45,979 nucleotides of DNA from Burkholderia singularis (GTDB taxonomy: Bacteria; Pseudomonadota; Gammaproteobacteria; Burkholderiales; Burkholderiaceae): assembly GCF_900176645.1 (NCBI RefSeq), contig NZ_FXAN01000111.1:1-45979 (forward strand), given 5' to 3'. A program made the position numbers and the translations under genes. The notes beneath the pieces were generated by a model. The model was not told the DNA's origin, searched no databases, and saw only the letters and a program-made list of their open reading frames with translations. Position 1 is the first letter of the stretch. Every line of letters begins with the position of its first letter. Shown here piece by piece: positions 34,424 to 43,322 of this stretch.

Positions 34424-35503
34424 ATGAAGCACGCGCAGAAAGGCACCGTTTCGATCGAACTCGTCAACACCAGCCTGGCGCTCGCGCGGCGCCGCGGCGT
34501 CGCCGATGCGCCGCTGCTCGCGCACGCCGGCATTGCCGCCACGCTGCTCGCGTCGCCGCACGCGCGCGTGTCCGCGCGGCAATACGGCGCGTTGTGGAAC
34601 GCGATCGCGCAGGCGCTCGACGACGAATTCTTCGGCCAGGACACGCACCCGATGCGCTGCGGCAGCTTCATTGCAATGAGCCAGGCCGCGCTCGGCGCGC
34701 GCAACGGCCTGCGCGCGCTCGCGCGCGCGGTCAACTTCATGCACTGCGTGCTCGACGATCTGCATGCGACGATCGATGCGACCCCCGAACGCGTGCGGCT
34801 GCGTTTTGTGCATCGCACCGCGCCGCACGCGAGCGAGCCGCCACCGATGTTCACTTATGCGACCTATTTCGTGATCGTCTACGGCCTCACCTGCTGGCTG
34901 GTCGGACGGCGCATCCCGCTGTCGCACGCGAGCTTCCGGTGCGACGAGCCGCTCGCGGTCGACGAATACCGGCTGATGTTCTGCGACGACCTGCGCTTTC
35001 GCCAGCCCGAGTCATACGTCGACTTCGACCCCGCCTTCGCGACGCTGCCCGTCGTGCAGACCGCGAAAACGCTCAAGCCGTTCCTGCGCGACGCGCCTGC
35101 GAGCTTCATCGTCAAGTACCGCAATCCACATGCGTTCGGCGAGCGCGTGCGCGCTGTGCTGCGCACGCTGCCGCCCGCGGCATGGCCGAGCGCGCGCGCG
35201 CTCGCAGCGCGGCTGAACGTCGCCGAGGCGACGCTGCGGCGCAAACTGGCGCACGAAGGCCACTCGTATCAATCGATCAAGGATGCATTGCGCCGCGAGC
35301 TTGCCTATACGGCGCTCGCCGATCCGCGCCGCACGATTGCGGACATCGCCGCGACAGCGGGTTTCGCCGAGCCCAGCGCGTTCTATCGCGCATTTCGCAA
35401 ATGGTGCGGCATGAGCCCGGCCGATTACCGCAGCAAGACCCATGGCAAGGCCGGCGCGACGCGCGGCGTTTCCCGCTTTCGCCGGAAAACGCCTACTCTT
35501 TAA
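34424..35503 (+). CDS. AraC-family regulator with arabinose_bd-type N-domain
   Basis: A 359-aa regulator. The N-terminal two-thirds look like the PF12625 ligand domain (SQAALGARNGLRALARAVNFM, then HRTAPHASEPPPMFTYATYF). Two helix-turn-helix motifs lie at the C-terminus, about 265-355 (LNVAEATLRRKLAHEGHSYQ and IADIAATAGFAEPSAFYRAFRKWCG, ending in SPADYR). It is divergent from the valine operon with a 160-base gap, like mmsR beside mmsAB in Pseudomonas, and so is its probable activator. The start is taken at ATG 34424; a TTG at 34394 would add ten residues. Confidence 0.9.
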   Translation: MKHAQKGTVSIELVNTSLALARRRGVADAPLLAHAGIAATLLASPHARVSARQYGALWNAIAQALDDEFFGQDTHPMRCGSFIAMSQAALGARNGLRALARAVNFMHCVLDDLHATIDATPERVRLRFVHRTAPHASEPPPMFTYATYFVIVYGLTCWLVGRRIPLSHASFRCDEPLAVDEYRLMFCDDLRFRQPESYVDFDPAFATLPVVQTAKTLKPFLRDAPASFIVKYRNPHAFGERVRAVLRTLPPAAWPSARALAARLNVAEATLRRKLAHEGHSYQSIKDALRRELAYTALADPRRTIADIAATAGFAEPSAFYRAFRKWCGMSPADYRSKTHGKAGATRGVSRFRRKTPTL

Positions 35504-35580
35504 GCACGGGGCGCACGCCCTTTCGACGGCGGGCGGCAACGGCGCACCGTGCTGCCGCATCGTCGCCCGCCGATACTGCC

Positions 35581-35784
35581 ATGCACACGCGTCGTTTTTT
35601 GCCGCGTCCACCGGCGCGGCCCGGCACGCGGCCCGCACGAATCGCCCGCGCGGTCGTGCTCGTCGGCCTGCTACTCGCGTGCGCGGCCGCCGCCGCGCCC
35701 GACAAGCGCACCGGCAAGCCAAGCCCCGCTATTTCCCGCCCGACGGCTGCCGTATCCGCTGCGGCCGTCAACCCGGCGAAGTGA
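35581..35784 (+). CDS. Small predicted secreted protein, unrecognised
   Basis: An open frame of 67 aa with a signal-peptide-like start: a basic N-terminus (MHTRRFLPRPPARPGTRPAR), a hydrophobic run (AVVLVGLLLACAAAAA) and a short Lys/Pro/Ser-rich mature part. No Shine-Dalgarno is visible before the ATG, and the frame runs on from a longer shadow frame of the AraC gene, so it may not be translated. No family recognised. Confidence 0.35.
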   Translation: MHTRRFLPRPPARPGTRPARIARAVVLVGLLLACAAAAAPDKRTGKPSPAISRPTAAVSAAAVNPAK

Positions 35785-36129
35785 AGTGAACGCAGCGACG
35801 TATTTCCGTGCCGCCGATCCGGCAAGGGATCGGCCGATGCGCGCCGGTCGTGCGTGCCGCTGCTCGAGTTGGCCGCATGCCAGGCCCAGCGCTTCAATCA
35901 GCCTGCCGCCGTCCCGGCCGGCATGATACGACCCCGCTTTGCCCGCACTCACGCGCGGGATTGTGCCGCCGGATTAGTAAAAGTCCTCATCAGAAACTCC
36001 TCCCGTTTGTCGTCCGTTCATATAAGATCATTACATTGATCAATGTGACATTATTTAAGGTGGCGATGCTGGCCGCACCTCGCACGGCCGGCATCGCCAT
36101 CCGGCACTCAAAGAATGGGAGACGACGTC
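35785..36129. other. Intergenic region upstream of the M24-hydrolase operon
   Basis: About 345 bases. The first part is GC-rich and featureless. The part from 35970 to 36062 is AT-richer, contains the palindrome listed separately, and is the probable promoter of the downstream three-gene set. The GGGAG ribosome-binding site lies at 36117-36121. Confidence 0.5.
36033..36046. promoter_or_regulatory. Perfect 14-base palindrome, candidate operator
   Basis: ACATTGATCAATGT is exactly self-complementary. It lies in an AT-rich stretch 84 bases before the M24 gene start, where a dimeric regulator could bind. No promoter boxes are placed with certainty and the regulator is unknown. Confidence 0.45.
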
Positions 36130-37020
36130 ATGGCCGAGCATACGCTGCCGGAAGTGCACCTTGAAGAACTCGAGCAATTCCGCTCCGTTCAGCAACTGGC
36201 GTATCGCTGCGTCGAAACCGTGGGCGAGATGCTGCGCCCCGGCATCACGGAGAAGGAGGCCGTTCGGCTGATGATCGAATGGGCACACGATCATGGCGTG
36301 CATGACTGGCTGCATAAGCCGTTCGCATGGTTCGGCGATCGCACCGCATTCGCTGAAGGCTTTTCCGGCGTGCGGCATCTCGGCGGCTTCAACCTCGCGT
36401 TCTTTCCCAGCGACCGCCAGCTCGAAGCCGACATGCCGGTGATTCTCGACGTCGCGCCCGTGGTCGACGGCATTGTCGCCGATGTCGGTTACGCGACCTG
36501 CATCGGCCACAACCCGATCCTCGAACAATTGCAGGACGATCTGATCGCGCATCGCGAACTGATCGTGCGCCTCGTGAAAGAGCGCCATACGCTGGCCGAC
36601 GTCGCGCGCGAAGTCGACGCGCTGTGCCGCAAGCAAGGCGTCGAGCCGCGCCACAAGGCCTATCCGTTCAAGGTGCTCGCGCACCGTGTCGCGAAACTGC
36701 GCCATCTGTCGAAACCGCGCTTCGTCGCGCGCTTCGGCCTCAATTCGACGCGCAACCTGATGCTCGAGCAAACGCGCCAAGGCAAGGCGCAAGGCTGGTC
36801 GCCGCTATGGTCGATCGACGAGCGCTCCAATCACGCGCCGACGCCCGGCCTGTGGGCCGTCGAGCCGCACCTCGGCTTTGCCGGCGTCGGCGCGAAGTTC
36901 GAGGAGCTGCTGGTGATCACCGGCGACGACGCGTACTGGCTCGACGACGATCTGCCGCACGTGCGCCGCTGGAACGCGCGCCACGCAAACAGTGCGCTCG
37001 CGCATGACGCGGCGGCATAA
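36130..37020 (+). CDS. M24 family (creatinase/aminopeptidase fold) protein
   Basis: A 296-aa protein of the pita-bread fold without the usual N-terminal domain of prolidases. Candidate metal ligands are the two Asp residues of VILDVAPVVDGIVADVGYA, a His in the middle (HKAYPFKVLAHRV) and two Glu in VEPHLGFAGVGAKFEELLVIT. This is the order Asp-Asp-His-Glu-Glu expected for M24 metallopeptidases, so activity is likely. The substrate is unknown. I chose ATG at 36130 because GGGAGA lies seven bases upstream; ATG 36115 would overlap that site. It begins a set with the hydrolase-SDR fusion and the PF10118 gene. Confidence 0.82.
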   Translation: MAEHTLPEVHLEELEQFRSVQQLAYRCVETVGEMLRPGITEKEAVRLMIEWAHDHGVHDWLHKPFAWFGDRTAFAEGFSGVRHLGGFNLAFFPSDRQLEADMPVILDVAPVVDGIVADVGYATCIGHNPILEQLQDDLIAHRELIVRLVKERHTLADVAREVDALCRKQGVEPRHKAYPFKVLAHRVAKLRHLSKPRFVARFGLNSTRNLMLEQTRQGKAQGWSPLWSIDERSNHAPTPGLWAVEPHLGFAGVGAKFEELLVITGDDAYWLDDDLPHVRRWNARHANSALAHDAAA

Positions 37021-37132
37021 CGCAGGCGCGGCAAGCGCGCGGCGCCGCCGCGCCGAGCCCGCCTCGAGCCCGGCCTCGCACCCCGTGCCAAGCCGCTTAC
37101 CGCCCGACCCGACACCCGAACCAGACACGAAC

Positions 37133-38920
37133 ATGCAGCCCCTTTCCAACGAAGCGCCGCGCGCGTTGTTCGACGCGGCCCATACCGAAACGTCCGTGCC
37201 GGCCGGCGACGTCACGCTTGCCGCCAAGACCTGGGGCGACGCGTCGCGCCCGGCCGTCGTGCTGGTGCACGGCTATCCGGATAACAGCAGCGTCTGGCAC
37301 GGCGTCGCGTCGATCCTCGCGCAGTCGTACTACGTGATCGCGTATGACGTGCGCGGCGCGGGCCTGTCGAGCGCGCCGCAACGCACGGCCGACTACCGGC
37401 TCGAGAAGCTCGTCGACGATTTCGCCGCGCTCATCGACGCGCTCGCGCCGAACCGCGCCGTGCACGTGATCGGCCACGACTGGGGCTCGATCCAGGGCTG
37501 GGAATTCGTCACCGAGCCGCGGCTCGCCGGCCGCATCCTGTCTTATACGTCGTGCTCCGGGCCGAACCTCGATCACGTCGGCTACTGGATGCGGCATCAG
37601 CTCGCGCATCCGTCGCCCGCGTCGCTCGCGCGGATCGGCAATCAGCTCGTGCGTTCGTGGTACGTCTACCTGTTTCACCTGCCGTTGCTGCCCGAACTGA
37701 GCTGGCGGCTGTGGCTTGCCCGCGCATGGCCGGCGCTGCTGCGCAGAATCGAGCGCACCACGATCGAGCCGCGCCCCACCCAGGCGGACGACGGCGCGCA
37801 CGGCGTGCGTCTGTATCGCGCGAATTTCATCCGGCGCCTGTTCGCACCGCGCGAGCGCTACGCGCACGCGCCCGTGCAAGTGATCGTGCCGTTGCGCGAC
37901 AAATACGTGAGCCCGGCGCTGTCCGCCGATCTCGCGCGCTGGGTGCCGCACTATTACCGCCGCGAAGTCGCCGAGCGGCACTGGATGCCGGTCGACCACC
38001 CCGAGCGTTTCGCGACGATCGCGCAAGATCTGATCGAAGCCGTCGAGACCGGCACCGAGCCGCCCGCGCTCGCGCGCGCGCGCCGCCGCAACGGCACGGG
38101 GCCGTTCTCCGGCAAGCTGGTCGTGATCACGGGCGCGGGCAGTGGCATCGGGCGCAGCGCGGCCGTCGAATTTGCAAAACAGGGCGCGTCGATCGTCGCC
38201 GTCGATATCGACGAGCAAGCGGCCGAGCGCACCGTTCATCTCGTGCAACTGCTGGGCGCCGACGCACACGCTCGGCGCGTCGACGTCGGTTCGCCCGACG
38301 AAATGGAAGCGCTCGCCAACTGGGTCGAAAACACGCTCGGCGGCGCGGACATTGTCGTCAACAACGCGGGCATCGGCATGGCAGGCGGCATCCTCGATAC
38401 GTCCGCCGCGCATTGGGAGCGTATCCTGCGCGTGAATCTGTGGGGCGTGATTCACGGCTCGCGCCTGTTCGCGAAGCAGATGGCCGCGCGCGGCGCGGGC
38501 GGGCACATCGTCAATACCGCATCGGCCGCCGCGTTCGGGCCATCGCGCGACCTGCCCGCCTACGCGACGACGAAAGCCGCCGTACTGATGCTCTCGGAAT
38601 GCATGCGTGCCGAGCTGGCCGACCACGGCATCGGCGTGAGCGCCGTGTGCCCCGGCTTCGCCGAAACGGGCATCATGGCCGCGACCCAATACGCGGGCGC
38701 GAGCGAGGCCGACGAAGCAAAGTTGCGCAAGCGCGCGACCAAGCTGTACCAGATGCGCGGGCTGAAGCCGGAAACCGTCGCCAAGGCAATAGCCGCTGCG
38801 GTGCTGCAAAACAAGCCCGTCGTCGCGATCGGCGCTGAAGCGCACGCGATGCGCTTCGTCGGCCGTTACATGCCGTGGCTCGGCCGGATGATCGCGCGCG
38901 TGAGCATGGCATCGCATTAA
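37133..38920 (+). CDS. Alpha/beta hydrolase-SDR fusion (EphD-like)
   Basis: A 595-aa two-domain enzyme. The N-terminal alpha/beta hydrolase (about 25-300) has the oxyanion motif VLVHGYPDNSS, the nucleophile Asp116 in IGHDWGS (Asp at this place is typical of epoxide hydrolases and dehalogenases) and a likely His in MPVDHPERF. The C-terminal short-chain dehydrogenase (about 325-595) has TGAGSGIG (333-340), VVNNAGIG and the catalytic YATTK (Tyr477, Lys481). The same fusion is known from mycobacterial EphD, which acts on lipid epoxides. Hydrolysis followed by oxidation-reduction of a lipid epoxide is a reasonable but unproven role here. The start is ATG 37133; the frame upstream is GC-rich noise. 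Confidence 0.88.
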   Translation: MQPLSNEAPRALFDAAHTETSVPAGDVTLAAKTWGDASRPAVVLVHGYPDNSSVWHGVASILAQSYYVIAYDVRGAGLSSAPQRTADYRLEKLVDDFAALIDALAPNRAVHVIGHDWGSIQGWEFVTEPRLAGRILSYTSCSGPNLDHVGYWMRHQLAHPSPASLARIGNQLVRSWYVYLFHLPLLPELSWRLWLARAWPALLRRIERTTIEPRPTQADDGAHGVRLYRANFIRRLFAPRERYAHAPVQVIVPLRDKYVSPALSADLARWVPHYYRREVAERHWMPVDHPERFATIAQDLIEAVETGTEPPALARARRRNGTGPFSGKLVVITGAGSGIGRSAAVEFAKQGASIVAVDIDEQAAERTVHLVQLLGADAHARRVDVGSPDEMEALANWVENTLGGADIVVNNAGIGMAGGILDTSAAHWERILRVNLWGVIHGSRLFAKQMAARGAGGHIVNTASAAAFGPSRDLPAYATTKAAVLMLSECMRAELADHGIGVSAVCPGFAETGIMAATQYAGASEADEAKLRKRATKLYQMRGLKPETVAKAIAAAVLQNKPVVAIGAEAHAMRFVGRYMPWLGRMIARVSMASH

Positions 38921-38952
38921 CGGCAATGGCCAGATCAACGGAGGAGACATCG

Positions 38953-39864
38953 ATGAATGCCCCGGAAAACCACTATCTGATCAAAGCACGACACGTCAAA
39001 TTCGACTTCAGCAACACGCCGATCCAATGGATCAAGGGCGATCCCGAAAGCACGCACATCATCAACACGCTGAACCTGCTGTTCCCGGAAGGCGAGCTGT
39101 GGTTCTGCCGCGTCTACAACAAGGCGCTGCCGCTCATCACCGATCCGGCGCTGCGAGCCGACGCCGAAGGTTTCCTGCGTCAGGAAGCCGTGCACTCGCG
39201 CTCGCACAACGGCGTGCTCAAGCACTATTACGAACGGCACGGCATCGATACGCAGCCGTTCACGCAGCGCGTGAACCGGCTGTTCACGAAACTGCTCGGC
39301 GAGGAGCCGTTCGGCCTGAAGATCGGCCATACGCGCTTCTGGCTGCGGCAGCAGCTCTCGGTCATCGCGGCGCTCGAGCACTTCTTCGGCTATCTCGGCA
39401 ACTGGATTCTGCACGCGCGCGGGCTCGACGACGGCTCGGCCGATCCGGCGATCGTCGATCTGCTGCGCTGGCATGGCGCGGAAGAGGTCGAGCATCGGAC
39501 CGTCGCATTCGACATCTACCGCCATCTCGGCGGCAACTATGTCGAGCGGTCGATTCACATGACGATCGTGATCGGAGTACTGCTGTACTTCATCGTCACA
39601 GGTTCGCGATTCATGTATAAGCGCGATCCGTCGGCAGGCTTCTACCCGGGCTTCGCAATCGCATGGTGGCTCGGCAAGCGGCGCAATCATCTGCCGTCGT
39701 TCGTGAAGACGATCGCCGCCGCGCTGCGCTATTACCGGCCGAGCTACACGCCGCACAACGAAGGCTCGACCGAGGAAGCGCTCGCGTATCTCGCGCGCTC
39801 TCCCGCCGCGCAGACCGCCGCACACGGCGGTAATTGGGGTGCGCAAAAACCGGCGGCATCGTGA
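38953..39864 (+). CDS. Predicted metal-dependent hydrolase (PF10118 family)
   Basis: A 303-aa helical protein. Conserved acid/His clusters are RQEAVHSRSHN, AALEHFFGYLGNW and WHGAEEVEHRTVAFD. Together they look like the ligand set of a di-iron ferritin-like site (inference). A hydrophobic helix near 200-220 (TIVIGVLLYFIVTGSRFMY) may anchor it to the membrane. The family is common in proteobacteria and mycobacteria and is often found beside SDR and lipid genes, as here. Biochemical function is unknown. The ATG at 38953 has a very strong GGAGGAGA site upstream and lies 32 bases after the fusion gene, so they are co-transcribed. Confidence 0.85.
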   Translation: MNAPENHYLIKARHVKFDFSNTPIQWIKGDPESTHIINTLNLLFPEGELWFCRVYNKALPLITDPALRADAEGFLRQEAVHSRSHNGVLKHYYERHGIDTQPFTQRVNRLFTKLLGEEPFGLKIGHTRFWLRQQLSVIAALEHFFGYLGNWILHARGLDDGSADPAIVDLLRWHGAEEVEHRTVAFDIYRHLGGNYVERSIHMTIVIGVLLYFIVTGSRFMYKRDPSAGFYPGFAIAWWLGKRRNHLPSFVKTIAAALRYYRPSYTPHNEGSTEEALAYLARSPAAQTAAHGGNWGAQKPAAS

Positions 39865-40232
39865 CGGCATGCGGCGTCACGCGGATAACGACACCGCGCC
39901 CGCCTGATGCCCGTGCTCGACAACGACTTGGCGGCCCGGCCGCATTCCGCCGTCGCACAGCCTGCGTGTGCTAACGCGCCCGGCCAGGAAAAAAGTTAGG
40001 AAATCAGATAGATGCCGCCACGAGTGCGCAGCGTGTGTGTAGCGGGCGGCAATGGAGCGGCGTTACGCGCGATCGTCAGGATCGCTATCGATGCGATGCC
40101 GCGCAGGCGCGGCGCCGTGAAAAACATCAGCGCGGCAAGCAAGTCTACGGAAAGGAAACGGCGGCATGCCCGTCAAAACGGCGCGCGCGGCGAACCGGCT
40201 CGCGCCGTTCGCCGCGAATCGCGCCCACGGCA
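39865..40232. other. Intergenic region between convergent genes
   Basis: About 370 bases of GC-rich sequence between two converging genes. Open frames that cross it have no start signals or recognisable domains. I see no clear terminator hairpin with a T-run, RNA gene or repeat. Confidence 0.45.
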
Positions 40233-40529
40233 TTACGTGCTCGCCGCCAGCCGCGGGCCCGGCGCCGCACCGCGCACGGCCGGCGGCTGTTCGTCGCCGG
40301 TCTTTTGCAACTGCGGCGGCTGCGTGCTTACCCAAGGATTGATGCCTTCCTTCTGCACTTCCTCGAGAAACGAAACGCGCGTGCGCCAATAGTCGGCTTG
40401 CAGCTTGGCATCGATAACCCGCTGTTCGGCCGCGAACAGTTCCATCCTTGCGGTCACGAGCATCGATGCGGCGGTCTTCTCTGGCGTGGGGGCGTGACGC
40501 AATGCCCATCGGCTTATCCAATTCAACAT
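40233..40529 (-). CDS. Small helical protein of unknown function
   Basis: A 98-aa protein starting MLNWISRWALRHAPTPEKTA. A long charged helix follows (about 20-65, with AASMLVTARMELFAAEQRVIDAKLQADYWRTRVSFLEE described as one segment) that could form a coiled coil. The C-terminal third is Pro/Gln/Gly-rich and probably disordered. GGAGG precedes the ATG at 40529 at a good distance, which supports translation. I do not recognise the family. It has a long AT-rich upstream region of its own. Confidence 0.7.
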   Translation of the reverse strand: MLNWISRWALRHAPTPEKTAASMLVTARMELFAAEQRVIDAKLQADYWRTRVSFLEEVQKEGINPWVSTQPPQLQKTGDEQPPAVRGAAPGPRLAAST

Positions 40530-40968
40530 GCTTGCCTCCGTATGACGAACGAAATCGCTTTCGCGCGCAGGCGCACTGCCCGCACCGTTGCGGTGCTTTC
40601 CGCTTCGCCATGACGATGGAAGGCACCGGCTTTCGCATCGCACCCCGTATTGGCGAAACCCCTGATGCGAGCACTTTCTCTATCCTAGTGAGTGAATCGA
40701 GATAATGCGATGACACCTTGCAATTTTTTACATAACGAAGCTATTTTATATAACTTTTTCCTATCCGTATCACGTTGAAAAATAAAGAAAATCCTCATTT
40801 CAATGACAATACCTCACCCAATGTCAATGAAGTTCATATCTCGAAAATATAAGCACTCCGTTAGTATTTGAAAATGCCCGCGCGCCATCGGGTTTTGCTT
40901 CGGCGCGGATGCCGCGCCTGCCTTTCAGCGGCCCGCTTCACCTGCTTGGCGGGCGGCTTGCTGCATCA
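40530..40968. promoter_or_regulatory. AT-rich intergenic region upstream of the small helical protein
   Basis: About 440 bases; from about 40700 to 40870 it is strikingly AT-rich for this genome, with runs of A and T (for example around 40731-40745). It should carry the promoter of the 98-aa gene on the minus strand and the 3' end of the TIGR02594-type gene. No gene or RNA structure was identified. The composition suits binding of an H-NS-type silencer (inference). Confidence 0.4.
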
Positions 40969-41499
40969 TCAGCCGGCGCTCGGCCCGGCGCTCGGATCAT
41001 CCGGCCATCGATAGGCAAGCAGACGCGAACGCGCATAAGCCAGCTCCCGCACCGCACCTCGCTGGTTACCGCCGAACAAGTACAAAAAGCCGTCGTCGTG
41101 CCGCAGATAAAAGCCGACATGCCCTTTCCAGCTCGTCGGACGATCGCGCATCAGCACGACGATGCAGCCATAAACCGGCTCGGCGAGCGGCTGCCCCCAT
41201 ACGAGCCACGAGCGGGCGAGCGCCGATCCGGTTCCCGCCACGCCGACACGCGCCAAGCACCAGTTGATGAACGACGAGCACCATGAAATCTTGTCGTCAT
41301 AGCCGGCCAGATTCGTGCAACCGTTGTATTCGACGATGCGCGGGTTGGACGCGCCACGGCCGAAACGGCGCACGCCCGCCTCACCGAGCGCAACCGGCAT
41401 CCATGCGGGATGATCCGCGCCAGTGTGCCCGTCATGCAGGCGCTGCACCGCGATGCGCTCCGGTTGCACCTGCCGCTGCGGCTGTCGAGTCACGGACAT
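40969..41499 (-). CDS. TIGR02594-type NlpC/P60-CHAP-like protein
   Basis: A 176-aa protein. The core has PAWMPVALGEAGVRRFGRGASNPRIVEYN, then the Cys-centred block ISWCSSFINWCLARVGVAGTGSALARSWL, a His block GHVGFYL and the end segment GGNQRGAVRELAYARSRLLAYRWP. These match the TIGR02594 family, which resembles CHAP and NlpC/P60 cell-wall amidases; the first Cys of WCSSF and the His of GHVGF would be catalytic. No signal peptide is visible from the chosen start (ATG 41499, with GGGAGAA upstream), so export may use another route or it may be a phage-derived lysin-like protein. Divergent from the purine permease. Confidence 0.8.
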   Translation of the reverse strand: MSVTRQPQRQVQPERIAVQRLHDGHTGADHPAWMPVALGEAGVRRFGRGASNPRIVEYNGCTNLAGYDDKISWCSSFINWCLARVGVAGTGSALARSWLVWGQPLAEPVYGCIVVLMRDRPTSWKGHVGFYLRHDDGFLYLFGGNQRGAVRELAYARSRLLAYRWPDDPSAGPSAG

Positions 41500-41792
41500 G
41501 AAGTGTTCTCCCACTACGAATGAACGATTATCCGACAAGCCGCCGTTGCATCGACGATTCACGGCCGCACACGCGATGCCGCGCTCGCGCCGGCGGGCCA
41601 CGCAAGACGCCGTGCCGGCGACGACGCGCCGCGCACAGACCTCCTCGCCGACACTATATCGTCCGGCGTATCTCAGCTATTACAATCCGCCGTTGGCCGG
41701 CCAATAGTAGCTGGTTACAGTACGCCCCACCGCACGGCCAACGACCACTCGCTTTCATTCAGCACACGACATCACGACCGGAGAACGCCTCC

Positions 41793-43094
41793 ATGGAATC
41801 GATCAAACGGTATTTCGGCTTCGCGCAAGCCGGCACCGACCTACGCACCGAAATACTCGCGGGCGTCACCACCTTCCTGACGATGGCCTACATCATCTTC
41901 GTCAACCCGGCGATCCTCGGCGATGCAGGCATGCCGAAGGAATCCGTGTTCGTCGCAACCTGCCTCGTCGCCGCGATCGCGTCGGCGATCATGGGTCTGT
42001 ATGCGAACTACCCGATCGCGTGCGCGCCCGGCATGGGCCTCAATGCATATTTCGCATACGCCGTCGTCAAGGGCATGGGTTTCACGTGGCAAGCCGCGCT
42101 CGGCGCGGTGTTCGTCTCAGGCTGCCTGTTTCTGGTCGTCACGCTGTTCCGCGTGCGCGAAGTGATCATCAAGGGCATTCCGACATCGCTGCGAATCTCG
42201 ATCAGCGCGGGGATCGGCCTTTTCCTCGGCATCATCTCGCTGAAAACGGCGGGGGTCATCGTCGGCAACCCGGCAACGCTCGTCACCCTCGGCGACCTGC
42301 ACAAGCCCACCACGATCCTCGCGATCATCGGCTTTTTCGTCATCGTCACGCTCGACTACCTGCGCGTGCGCGGCGCCATCCTGATCGGCATCATCAGTGT
42401 GACCGTGTTGTCGTTCTTCTTCGGCGGCAACCAGTTCCACGGCATCTTCTCGGCGCCGCCGTCGATCGACGCGACGCTCTTCAAGCTCGACATCGGCGCC
42501 GCGCTGTCGACCGGCATCGTCAACGTGATCCTCGTGTTCTTCCTGGTCGAGCTGTTCGACGCAACCGGCACGCTCATGGGCGTGGCCAACCGCGCGGGCC
42601 TGCTCGTCGAAGGCAAGATGGACCGGCTCAACAAGGCGCTTCTCGCCGACAGCACCGCGATCGTCGCGGGCTCGCTGCTCGGCACGTCGTCGACGACCGC
42701 GTACATCGAAAGCGCCTCCGGCGTGCAGGCGGGCGGGCGCACCGGCGTCACCGCGCTGACTGTTGCCGCGCTATTCATCGCCTGCCTGTTCATCGCGCCG
42801 CTCGCGGGCGTCGTTCCCGGCTACGCCACGGCGCCGGCGCTGCTGTACGTGTCGTGCCTGATGCTGCGCGACATGGTCGACGTGCCGTGGGACAATGCGA
42901 CGGAAGCGGTGCCTGCCGCGCTCACCGCGCTGCTGATGCCGTTCACTTACTCAATCGCGAACGGCATCGCATTCGGCTTCATTGCTTACGCCAGCCTCAA
43001 ACTGCTGACGGGGCAGGCCAAGCAGGTGAAACTGATCGTCTGGATCATCGCCGCGGTCTTTCTGTTCCGTTATTTCTATCTCGCGGCCGAATAA
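41793..43094 (+). CDS. AzgA-type purine (guanine/hypoxanthine) permease
   Basis: A 433-aa membrane protein of the NCS2 superfamily, AzgA-like branch. It starts MESIKRYFGFAQAGTDLRTEILAGVTTFLTMAYIIFVNP, typical of GhxP/GhxQ/AdeP proteins (family recognition). The family blocks ACAPGMGLNAYFAY, FFLVELFDATGTLMGVA and LGTSSTTAYIESASGVQAGGRTG are all present. About 12-14 membrane segments. It should import purine bases with protons; which base cannot be told. ATG at 41793 has GGAG upstream. It is monocistronic. Confidence 0.93.
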   Translation: MESIKRYFGFAQAGTDLRTEILAGVTTFLTMAYIIFVNPAILGDAGMPKESVFVATCLVAAIASAIMGLYANYPIACAPGMGLNAYFAYAVVKGMGFTWQAALGAVFVSGCLFLVVTLFRVREVIIKGIPTSLRISISAGIGLFLGIISLKTAGVIVGNPATLVTLGDLHKPTTILAIIGFFVIVTLDYLRVRGAILIGIISVTVLSFFFGGNQFHGIFSAPPSIDATLFKLDIGAALSTGIVNVILVFFLVELFDATGTLMGVANRAGLLVEGKMDRLNKALLADSTAIVAGSLLGTSSTTAYIESASGVQAGGRTGVTALTVAALFIACLFIAPLAGVVPGYATAPALLYVSCLMLRDMVDVPWDNATEAVPAALTALLMPFTYSIANGIAFGFIAYASLKLLTGQAKQVKLIVWIIAAVFLFRYFYLAAE

Positions 43095-43166
43095 GCCCCG
43101 GCTTCGGCGCGGCGCCGGTACTTCTGCGCCGTCGCGCGCCATCCCCGGCCGCAAGCGGCGCCCGGC

Positions 43167-43186
43167 AAAAAAACGGCGGCCGCCGT
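43167..43186 (-). terminator. Intrinsic terminator downstream of the DUF1488-type gene
   Basis: On the minus strand the perfect 14-base palindrome ACGGCGGCCGCCGT is followed by seven T residues (plus-strand A-run 43167-43173). It lies about 140 bases beyond the stop of the minus-strand gene. Hairpin plus T-run is the classic intrinsic terminator form. Confidence 0.65.
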
Positions 43187-43322
43187 GGCGATCCCGCGCA
43201 ACGCGTGCCGCGCGCACCGCCGGCGCGCGCCACGCCGATATTCCAAACACGCGCTGCCGCACCGCACCAACGAAAAACGCCGCTCGCGGCGGCGCTTCTT
43301 GCCTGCATCGGCGCAATCCGAT

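Noticed and set aside
41700..41792. Purine riboswitch before the AzgA-type permease
   Set aside because: No purine-aptamer-like paired stems with conserved loops could be recognised in the leader, and such riboswitches are mainly known from Firmicutes.
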